Shown here piece by piece: positions 56,218 through 64,000 of a stretch of DNA of 64,000 nucleotides. The notes under the pieces were generated by a model that made no database searches, was not told the origin of the DNA, and worked only from the letters and a program-made list of their open reading frames with translations. The stretch lies in the NCBI RefSeq assembly GCF_026151205.1, contig NC_087076.1, positions 7,600,902-7,664,901 of the forward strand. Direction: 5' to 3'. The stretch's first letter is position 1. Every line of letters starts with the position of its first letter. Source of the DNA: Bolinopsis microptera. Lineage: Eukaryota; Ctenophora; Tentaculata; Lobata; Bolinopsidae. The position numbers and the translations under genes were made by a program.

Positions 56218-59200
56218 ATGTCGGAAAATCAAGTGAACAGTAGTGGACCACCTATCCCTAAGTTAGGAGATTCTTATCTTTTGTTCAAGAAAGAAGTGAA
56301 ATTGTGGTCGGCAACCACATTGATCGAAGAAAAGCGTCAAGCAGGATGTATTGTTTTTATGTTACCTCAGAAGGCTAAGTCTGAGGCAGTGGAAGTTCCA
56401 CTTGAAGTATTACAAAATGGCAGAACAGACACAGTAGAAGGTGCTGAAGTAAAGACATCGGGATTAGACTGCCTCCTGGAGGTCCTTGATGGAATTTATC
56501 TTGAAGATTTGGCTAAGGAAAAGTTCAAGACTTATGACATGTTCAGAAAGTTAAGTCGGGAAGGAAGCCAAGATGTCAAGGAGTTTATTTCGTCATTCGA
56601 AAAAGTTGTAAAACGAATGGAAGAGCATGATATTAAGCTTCCACAACCTGTTCTAGCGTATGAATTACTTAGAAGTTGTAATGTTAGTGATTACAAGTAT
56701 TCTGTTGCCATTACTATGTGTGGCGACTTAACATACACTAACATGAAAGAAACGATAAAGAAGATCACAACTATGAAAGATCCAGAAAGTTCACACCAGA
56801 GAATGATTGGTGTAGTTAAAGAAGACTCTACATTTTATACTGGTAACTCCTGTATTGAAAATCAGTCTAATATGTATGATGAATACGAAAATGAAAATGA
56901 AGTACTGAATGCTCAGGAAATGGAGCAGCATGCATTTTACAGCCAAGGAAGAAGTGGCTATTCGGGAAGAGGATACCGGGGATATGGCTTTAGAAGAGGA
57001 AATGGTAGAGGAGCCAAAGGATACCGACAACAGAATCAACAGCAGGAAAGTCAACATCAGGTAGCTGCGGGTGTCAGAAGTGACAGAAAAATGAACCCAA
57101 CAGACAAATATGGGCGGCATTTTACTTGTAATGTTTGCAAGTCGATTTACCACTTTTCTAGAGATTGTCCAGAACGCCGCAGAATAAACAAAAGTGGAAA
57201 TCAGGTAACGAGTGAGAATGTAAATCTCTTTATGAATGCTCCTGCCCAAGAAGAGAACTCAAATGTTATGGACCAATTTACCAGTGACAACTTTGGGTTA
57301 GCAGTTCTTGACAGTGGATGCAACAAAACGGTTTGTGGAAAGGAATGGTTGAAAGTCTATCTTCAGTCGCTGTCTCCAGAAGATTTCATTAAGGTGTGCT
57401 ATGAAGAGAAACATGTATCGTTTAAATTTGGAGATAATGCACCATCAAAGTCAAGGACATGCTGCACATTCCCAGCCGTTGTATGTGACAAACAGGTGAA
57501 CATTGTGGCACAAGTTGTTGATGATCAGATTCCATTACTGATTAGCAAACAGTCAATGAAAGATGCTAGAATGGTATTGGACTTTGGAGATGACACAGTG
57601 AAGGCTTTTGGTGTAAAGCAGAAAATCATCTTCAATGAATCAGGACACTGTAGCATCCCTCTGAGCAAGAATACTATCCATCAACAAGTCTGCTTATGTA
57701 AATCAGGAGAGGAAATTGTAAACCTGACCATGGAAAGTACTGACAAAAGAAAGATAGCGATTAAGCTACATAAGCAATTCGCCCATCCCCCACCTGAAAA
57801 GTTAAAGTCACTCTTAAGAACAGCAGGACAGCTTACCAAGGAAATTGCTCGAGAGATTGACACAGTATCGTCTAACTGTGATGTGTGCAAGAGATACAAG
57901 CGACCGAATAATCGTCCAGTAGTCTGTATGCCTTTAGCCAAAGACTTCAATGATACCGTTGCCATGGATATTAAGGTGTACGACAAGAATAAAAACATTT
58001 ACATCCAGCACATGATTGACCATAAAACCAGATTCTCTGCTGCAAAAGTTATCAGGTCAAAAGACAAGGAAACCATTGTGGAAAGTGTCTTTACACACTG
58101 GATCAACACTTTTGGACCACCGAAGAAGTTCATGAGTGACAATGGAGGGGAATATGTTAACAAAAGTTTTGTTGACCTCTGTGAGAAATTCAACGTTCAT
58201 ATCATCACTACTGGAGCTGAAGCACCTTGGAGCAATGCCCTTGTAGAACGGCACCATGCCCTTTTGTCTAACAGTATGATAAAGATCATGGAAGATACTA
58301 AATGCTCAGTTGAAGTTGCTTTAGCATGGGCCTGTCATGCCAAGAACACTTTGGCAAATGTAAATGGTTTCTCGCCATATCAGTTAATCTTTGGCAAAAA
58401 TCCATCTCTCACTTCTATTGATGATCCCTATGCTAGTCCAACGATTGTTGAAGATGAGAGTCCAAGTGAAACTGTTGCCAAGAACATCTCTGCCATCTAC
58501 AGTGCTCGAAAAAGAATGATGGAAAGCGAAGCTAGTGAGATGATCAGACGTGCCATTAGATCAAAAACTAGAGAAGTGTACACTGATGAGATACAGTCGG
58601 GTGATATGGTATACTACAAAAGAAATGATGATAAGCGATGGCGAGGACCAGGAACAGTTATAGGTGTGGACAAGAAAGTTGTAGTTGTAAGACATGGTGG
58701 GTATATTGTTCGATGCCACCGGATTCATGTTGTCAATGTAAATGAACTGTACTCAAAAGATGTTTCCGAAGTAAGTGGGACCGATCCACCAGATGAGCCT
58801 AATCCCACTGTTGAAGAATTTTACAATGCAACTCAAATGCTGAAAAATGATGTTCTGTTGAACGCTTTCGATATTGCTCCTGCTGAAGAGGATGATAATA
58901 ATACTGTAAGCACAGATAATATACCACAAAGCAACGAAACTAATGTAGAGGAATCAATGTCTACAAAGGAGCAGAAGTTCTGCAAAGCTAAGTCAAAGTA
59001 TGAGAAGAAGAAGGTCAGTATCGAAGTGTTAAACACTGACCCCTATAAGTCACAGAAGACTGACGAAATCGAAAAATGGAAGCAAAACAATGTGTATGAA
59101 GAGGTTGAGGCTCACGAAGTAGATGATCAGTTTGTCCCCATTTCGACAAGGTGGGTCACAAATGACAATGGTCATAAGAAAAAGGCCCGTTTGGTAGCTC

Positions 59201-60510
59201 GAGGTTTTGAGGAAATTCCTCTTGATAGTACCGAAAGAGTCAGTCCTACTTGTCGAAAAGAATCTCTAAGACTTCTATTCACAGTAGCAGCATCAATGAA
59301 GTGGCCTATTCATTCTCTTGATATAACCTCAGCATTTCTACAAGGTAAACCAATTGAGCGACTAGTTTATCTTACCCCTCCAAAGGAATGCTATAAACCA
59401 GGAATACTGTGGAAGCTGAACAAATGTGTTTATGGACTGTCAGATGCTGCAAAGATGTGGTACAGAAATGTAAAAGACCACAGTGAACAAGCTGGTTTAA
59501 GGAAATGTTTATATGATGATGCTCTGTTCTTTTCAAGAGTTGACAAAGAAGATCTTGCAGGAATAATGACTGTACATGTAGATGACTTCATCTATGCAGG
59601 GACCAAAGGTTTTGAGTCTAATATTCACAAAGATGTGCTGCATGGATTTGAGATTAAGTCACAGGAAGCATCGCGATTCACATATCTTGGACTTGAGGTG
59701 GAACAAGATCCAATCTCATATGAAATCACTGTTGGACAGTCAGATTATATCAGTGCTTTAAAGACCATAGGACTATCAAGTAACAGAAGAAGCCAGAAAA
59801 CACATGCTCTGACTCACGAAGAGTATGTACAGTACAGATCAGGTGTTGGACAACTTATCTGGTTATCTGTCCAAACCAGACCAGATATTTCGTTTGATGC
59901 TTGTCAGTTGAGCAATAATCTGAAAGATCCCAACGTCTCAGACATAATGCTTCACAACAAGATAGTCAAAAAGCTTAAAACTGATGAAGATGCCCCACTG
60001 ACCTTCAGAGAACTGCCTAACATAAAGAATGGAGTAAGACTACTTACATACAGTGATGCATCGTTTGGAAATCTTAGTAACAATGGTAGTCAGTGTGGGT
60101 ATCTGATACTTATTTCGGATAAAGATGGTAGAGTCAAAAACCCTGTCTGTTGGAAATCTGTAAAGTTGGACAGAGTCTGTTACAGTACTTTAGCCGCTGA
60201 AAGCCTTGCACTCCTGAAAGCGGCTGATCACACCATTTTTATTCAGCAAACACTACAACAAATACTGGGAGATTCTTTAAATGTGACCATAGACTGTTTT
60301 ATTGACAATAAAGGACTTCTAGAGCTTGTACAGAAGACAAAGGACCCCATTGAAAAAAGACTGATAGTTACCATGGCATCACTAAGGGAAATGGTTGAGA
60401 AGGGTGAAATAACTGTTAACTTTATGCCCTCAAGGACGATGCCTGCTGATGTTTTGACTAAGAGAGGGCCTAGTTCTCAAAGTCTGCGTATGTGTTTTGA
60501 GAGGGACTAG
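56218..60510 (+). CDS. Copia gag-pol polyprotein (1,430 aa)
   Basis: One uninterrupted frame. Gag occupies residues 1 to about 330 with a CCHC knuckle (CNVCKSIYHFSRDC, about 303-316) after an Arg/Gly-rich stretch. An aspartic protease motif VLDSGCNKTVCG is at about 364. The integrase has its zinc motif from HKQFAH (about 518) to CDVCKRYK and a D,D-35-E set in AMDIK (about 582), SDNGGEY (about 640) and VERHHA (about 676). The reverse transcriptase has SAFLQGKP (about 1039) and catalytic VHVDDFIYAG (about 1119; His replaces the usual Tyr of YVDD). RNase H starts at YSDASFGN (about 1278). The protease-integrase-RT-RNase H order is diagnostic of copia. The start codon overlaps the primer-binding site. 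Confidence 0.96.
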   Translation: MSENQVNSSGPPIPKLGDSYLLFKKEVKLWSATTLIEEKRQAGCIVFMLPQKAKSEAVEVPLEVLQNGRTDTVEGAEVKTSGLDCLLEVLDGIYLEDLAKEKFKTYDMFRKLSREGSQDVKEFISSFEKVVKRMEEHDIKLPQPVLAYELLRSCNVSDYKYSVAITMCGDLTYTNMKETIKKITTMKDPESSHQRMIGVVKEDSTFYTGNSCIENQSNMYDEYENENEVLNAQEMEQHAFYSQGRSGYSGRGYRGYGFRRGNGRGAKGYRQQNQQQESQHQVAAGVRSDRKMNPTDKYGRHFTCNVCKSIYHFSRDCPERRRINKSGNQVTSENVNLFMNAPAQEENSNVMDQFTSDNFGLAVLDSGCNKTVCGKEWLKVYLQSLSPEDFIKVCYEEKHVSFKFGDNAPSKSRTCCTFPAVVCDKQVNIVAQVVDDQIPLLISKQSMKDARMVLDFGDDTVKAFGVKQKIIFNESGHCSIPLSKNTIHQQVCLCKSGEEIVNLTMESTDKRKIAIKLHKQFAHPPPEKLKSLLRTAGQLTKEIAREIDTVSSNCDVCKRYKRPNNRPVVCMPLAKDFNDTVAMDIKVYDKNKNIYIQHMIDHKTRFSAAKVIRSKDKETIVESVFTHWINTFGPPKKFMSDNGGEYVNKSFVDLCEKFNVHIITTGAEAPWSNALVERHHALLSNSMIKIMEDTKCSVEVALAWACHAKNTLANVNGFSPYQLIFGKNPSLTSIDDPYASPTIVEDESPSETVAKNISAIYSARKRMMESEASEMIRRAIRSKTREVYTDEIQSGDMVYYKRNDDKRWRGPGTVIGVDKKVVVVRHGGYIVRCHRIHVVNVNELYSKDVSEVSGTDPPDEPNPTVEEFYNATQMLKNDVLLNAFDIAPAEEDDNNTVSTDNIPQSNETNVEESMSTKEQKFCKAKSKYEKKKVSIEVLNTDPYKSQKTDEIEKWKQNNVYEEVEAHEVDDQFVPISTRWVTNDNGHKKKARLVARGFEEIPLDSTERVSPTCRKESLRLLFTVAASMKWPIHSLDITSAFLQGKPIERLVYLTPPKECYKPGILWKLNKCVYGLSDAAKMWYRNVKDHSEQAGLRKCLYDDALFFSRVDKEDLAGIMTVHVDDFIYAGTKGFESNIHKDVLHGFEIKSQEASRFTYLGLEVEQDPISYEITVGQSDYISALKTIGLSSNRRSQKTHALTHEEYVQYRSGVGQLIWLSVQTRPDISFDACQLSNNLKDPNVSDIMLHNKIVKKLKTDEDAPLTFRELPNIKNGVRLLTYSDASFGNLSNNGSQCGYLILISDKDGRVKNPVCWKSVKLDRVCYSTLAAESLALLKAADHTIFIQQTLQQILGDSLNVTIDCFIDNKGLLELVQKTKDPIEKRLIVTMASLREMVEKGEITVNFMPSRTMPADVLTKRGPSSQSLRMCFERD

Positions 60511-60741
60511 TATTTTTAAAGAGTGAACATCGAATTTATTTTTTATTTATGGATTTATCATTTATATTTTTAGCTTTTTCATACATTTTAATGTCATTTT
60601 TGTTTTGAGTCAGAATCTTTATTTTTTACTTTTGCAGATTAGTTTTTAAAATCAGTGCGTGTGAGTTTCATGGGATTTTTAAAGTGCAAACTAAGTTATT
60701 TGACTAGTTTTGCTATGTTTATAAAAATGTTTACTTTAAAA

Positions 60742-60777
<36 letters not shown>

Positions 60778-60897
60778 TAATAATAATTTAAAGACCGAAG
60801 TCCCGGCCAATAGCCTGGTTCCCCTGGGTTGTTGTAAAATGATAATATAAAAATCCGAAGTCCCGGTCAGTAACCTGAACTGTGTTTAGGATAACTG

Positions 60898-60931
<34 letters not shown>

Positions 60932-61320
60932 AAAAGGGGATATATATTAGTCAGTTGAGACACCTGTTTAACCTCCCTCTGAAGTCCTCCTTTATGAGGC
61001 AGCCTTTTAGCCTGCATAACTCTTTGTGGAGCTGGTATTGATTTGTTTGTTTTGGTTCATTACCACTGGCTTTTAAGTTAGTTGAGAGGATTGCATAATC
61101 TATCCTCATATCACACCCATCTCATTTAATCATCATTCACATATGGCCATTTATACACAGAAGAAAGAAGATTTATAAAGATCTACAGAAGAAGCATTTC
61201 TAAACAGCTGCCAACGCCTAACGAATAAGTTCTCCTGCTACATGTTCTGGTATCCGTGAAGATCGCCTAATAAAGCCGGATACCGTGAAGAAACAGAAAG
61301 AAAAACTAAAAGAGGACTGA
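60511..61320 (+). other. Copia 3' non-coding region with A tracts
   Basis: About 810 bp between gag-pol and the 3' LTR, long for a copia element. It contains two A-rich tracts (60739-60778 and about 60898-60929), each followed or preceded by a copy of CCGAAGTCCCGG(C/T)CA, so a segment of about 60-90 bp is duplicated with its A tail. Confidence 0.7.
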
Positions 61321-61539
61321 TGTTAATCTTATATACCATTTACAGGATGGCAGAAACTCCAGGAGGCTTTGTCTGACTTGATTTGTATTCCTCGTTTGAA
61401 GTTTATGTTTCTATCATCCACTAGTGTTACTGTCTCACTTTATTGAATTAAAATTTATCTCCAGGATTAAATTATATCGAGTTATATGATTTAGCTATAA
61501 GGCGGTTTATAAATGTTGTAATTATTATTATTATTATTA

Positions 61540-62012
61540 TTCTTCTCGTTCTCATGCGCACTGTAAATTTTATCTAGTTGCTAAAAAATATTTGAGTCGC
61601 AAATTAGGATGAGCGACCCTGATGTCAAAAAAGTTTTTTCGAATAGTGCATACAGTCCAACAGTTGCTACATAAAGACGGGATTCATCCTGGGTGTCGGT
61701 CTTCCTGGAGAATGAAGTCAGCTGGCCAGGCAGAGTGGTCCCATACCTCCAGATATTGTAAAGACTAGTGGGACAAAGGACAATTTCTCTGACTGAAGTA
61801 CTTTCTCTTCATAGAGATCTTTCTTCTCGTTCTCATGCGCACTGTAAATTTTATTTAGTGGCTAAAACGTATTTTAGTCGCAATTAGGATGAGCGACCCT
61901 GATGTCGAAAAACGTTTTTTCGAATAGTGCATACAGTACAACAGCTGCTACATAAAAACGGGATTCATCCTGGGTGTCAGTCTTCCTGGAGAATGAAGTC
62001 AGCTGGCCAGGC
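61540..62012. repeat. Tandem duplication of about 280 bp
   Basis: TTCTTCTCGTTCTCATGCGC to GAATGAAGTCAGCTGGCCAG occurs at 61540-61729 and again at 61821-62011, with the 93-bp GCAGAGTGGTCCC segment between. About 5% divergence by eye. Confidence 0.85.
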
Positions 62013-63560
62013 TGGTTCTATCCTAACTTCTTTACACTTTGCCTCTTGAAGAAAGTAAGCTGCAGTCAAGAAAACAACAAATTTTTCAAAAAAAGCAGTG
62101 TCTCTTGTGGTATTATAGCATATGGAAACTTATCCACCTAATTTACGACCAAGAGCGTAGTAGACACTGTTCACACTTCCGCAGGCACATTTTAATAGAT
62201 AATAAAGATTAAATTCCTTTATCAATTAAATATTAAAATATGCTGCGTGTTACCAGCATTCACGTAAATGTTTTTGATGATTGCAGCCTCGAAAAAAACA
62301 CGCGCACGTAAACTACCGATTGGATACGCTACAAGAGCCGCGCGCTGAGTTACATTGTAAAATCTGATTATTGAATTATAAAATTGAAAAAACGTGCACT
62401 TTCTTGCGCGTTTCTATAAAAATTATATTTTAAAACATTTTGTCATACGTTGTATGATCCGCCGCGCACGAGTGCGCGGCTCCCCCTGTATCGTAGAAAC
62501 TCTACAGGGGTAGAGTGAAAACCATAGTGAAACGACTGTGGGGGTCACGACGTGATACAAAAAACATTCTATTTTTAAAAATTTATAGAACTACATGATC
62601 GAGCGCGCGATTTTTGGCAACTCTTCATTATTTAATTGGATCGCACACGCAATGTTTACGGCCTGCGCGAACGACAGAAATTTCCTTAAAATTATTCTGC
62701 TTCTGAAATTTTGGCTCTAGTAATTAACAAATGTGACATTATTTGTAATTGCAATTGTATAGATTGTAATTACACATGTAATTGTTTACCTGAGGACCCC
62801 AGGCTATTATGTTCATTAACATAAATAAAGATTTGGCGGAATGACAGGCTGAGCGCGGCCCAGTAAGTAATTGTTAGATAACAATTAAATAAATTCTGTG
62901 CGCGGTGCTTACAGCTAGGCTGCACCTAAATTTAAATTTGAATTTATTTATGAATATAAAATTATGTATTAATTGTTTTGTGGTTAAACAAATGTTGTCC
63001 TTCTTAAAAAATTGTTTTTCTTAACTCCAAATATACAAACAGTCTTATCCAACACGAAATTTGTTGTATCACGTATAGTAATGACCCCCATTGTACATTA
63101 TACGTTGTAAGGCTATTGTTTTCTTAGCCGATTTTGTAGATACAATTTGGAATTTTTTCATTTTTGATCCTTTTAAGCTGCCCGAAATGAACCATAAAAC
63201 TAAAAACACGCAACTGTGGCTTTTGACTTGTTTTTGCACTTCCCGCATTTGGAATTTGGTTGGTGTGTTATTAATATTAATATGAACACTGAAAACGTGT
63301 GATTTTCTTGATACAATTATTTTTTCCTTATCGGGCAATTTTCGAGTAGTAAAACAAAATCGTTCATCTTTTGGCAGGACTTTCTGATTAAACCATAATC
63401 ACGATTTCCTGTATTGTTACTTATATTAGATCAGTTTGAGGACTGCTGGTATTTCGTTCACGTAGCTCTCTTATCAGCAGTTTTGTGTGCGCGTTGAATT
63501 ATCTCTCTGGCTTTGTAGATTTGTATACATTGTTTGTACATTTTCTGTACAACGTGTACG
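62013..63560. other. Non-coding region with GC-rich hairpins
   Basis: No protein gene recognised. Contains GCGC-rich patches (CCGCCGCGCACGAGTGCGCG at 62460, CGAGCGCGCG at about 62600) in otherwise AT-rich DNA. It could be the 5' region of the unit whose frame begins at 63561. Confidence 0.4.
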
Positions 63561-64000
63561 ATGCCTTTGCCGCTACAGAATGAACACTTGGATATGATAG
63601 ATGATGCTATGGTTATGAATGGCCAGTTCCTTACGGAGTATGTGAATCAGATACACATGGCAACTAACAGTATTTTCAAGGAGATTAGAAGTAAAATCGG
63701 TGCCGAACACAACGATGATGTGCAATTTGACAAACTGAATCAGAGAAGTGTGCCTAGAGAGAGGTTATCAGAATGGCTAGAGACAGTGTGCTGTTTGCTG
63801 AACGATTATTGTGGTCCATTGTTACAATCTGCCACAGAAACAGCTACCGACAACAGGGTGTTCAGGAAAGAAAAAATAGAAGATGCGAATAAGATCATAG
63901 AACTTCAAGAGAAGTTACTCTCTAAGCAAGAAGAAGATATGACAAAAATCAGTGATCTGCAGGAGAAGTTAGCTTTGAAGAAGGATGACGAGATTGGAAC
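63561..64000 (+). CDS. Unrecognised coiled-coil protein, N-terminal part
   Basis: Open frame from ATG at 63561 through the window end (146 codons). Starts MPLPLQNEHLDMIDDAM; the middle contains WLETVCCLLNDYCGPLL; from about residue 105 there is a heptad-rich, highly charged coiled coil (IIELQEKLLSKQEEDMTK). No signal peptide. It could be the first exon of a host gene or ORF1 of a non-LTR retrotransposon, which often combine a short N-terminal domain with a coiled coil; neither can be shown without the downstream sequence. Confidence 0.5.
   Translation, partial: MPLPLQNEHLDMIDDAMVMNGQFLTEYVNQIHMATNSIFKEIRSKIGAEHNDDVQFDKLNQRSVPRERLSEWLETVCCLLNDYCGPLLQSATETATDNRVFRKEKIEDANKIIELQEKLLSKQEEDMTKISDLQEKLALKKDDEIG

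Larger units (their letters stand above)
56072..61453 (+). mobile_element. Complete Ty1/copia LTR retrotransposon
   Basis: LTRs of 133 bp at 56072-56204 and 61321-61453 read as identical, flanked by a perfect 5-bp duplication TTTAT (56067-56071 and 61454-61458). The LTR begins TG but ends AA rather than CA. A primer-binding site resembling the complement of an initiator Met-tRNA 3' end (TGATAGCAGGAAATG, 56206-56220) overlaps the start codon. A purine tract (61297-61320) precedes the 3' LTR. Identical LTRs and an intact frame mean a recent, possibly active insertion. Short LTRs and a single frame fit the GalEa-type copia elements of marine animals; that placement is inference. Confidence 0.95.

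Overview
The window is nuclear DNA of a metazoan. Spliced genes with GT-AG introns encode animal-type housekeeping proteins: the DNA polymerase epsilon catalytic subunit, neurochondrin, the replication protein A 32 kDa subunit, eIF2D and a TARBP1-like tRNA ribose methyltransferase. A full Ty1/copia retrotransposon and many DNA transposons are also present. The phylum cannot be fixed from sequence alone. Probable 3' splice sites just upstream of almost every start codon suggest a lineage with spliced-leader trans-splicing (known in ctenophores, hydrozoans, tunicates, flatworms and others), but this is inference.

Layout. 1-3770: the N-terminal nine exons of POLE (minus), with a small secreted-peptide gene (plus) lying where the next POLE intron should be. 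4270-6275: a neurochondrin gene (minus) with two reading-frame breaks. 7815-8900: the first of three secreted TenA-like genes (minus). 12222-36733: one RPA2 gene (minus) whose fourth intron is 21.8 kb. That intron holds two more TenA-like genes (plus), a cysteine-rich secreted-protein gene (minus), several nested DNA transposons and long minisatellites. 37010-44213: a complete ten-exon eIF2D gene (minus). 44575-48792: an intronless TARBP1-like gene (minus). 49770-55800: a three-layer transposon nest (hAT-like element, then a TGTCC-repeat element, then a 3-kb palindrome). 56072-61453: an intact copia element with identical 133-bp LTRs. 63561-end: an open coiled-coil reading frame running off the window.

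All housekeeping genes lie head-to-tail on the minus strand, and RPA2, eIF2D and the TARBP1-like gene are separated by only about 280-360 bp. The splice models for eIF2D (1,620 nt), RPA2 (849 nt) and POLE exons 1-9 (1,326 nt) each add up to whole codons, which supports them independently of protein similarity.

The most unusual host feature is the family of three secreted proteins with a TenA/thiaminase-II-like (haem-oxygenase-fold) domain that keep the catalytic-type Cys, Asp, Tyr and Glu positions. Two copies share an almost identical mature-domain DNA cassette but have unrelated signal peptides and different C-terminal tails, including a GPI-type tail on one.
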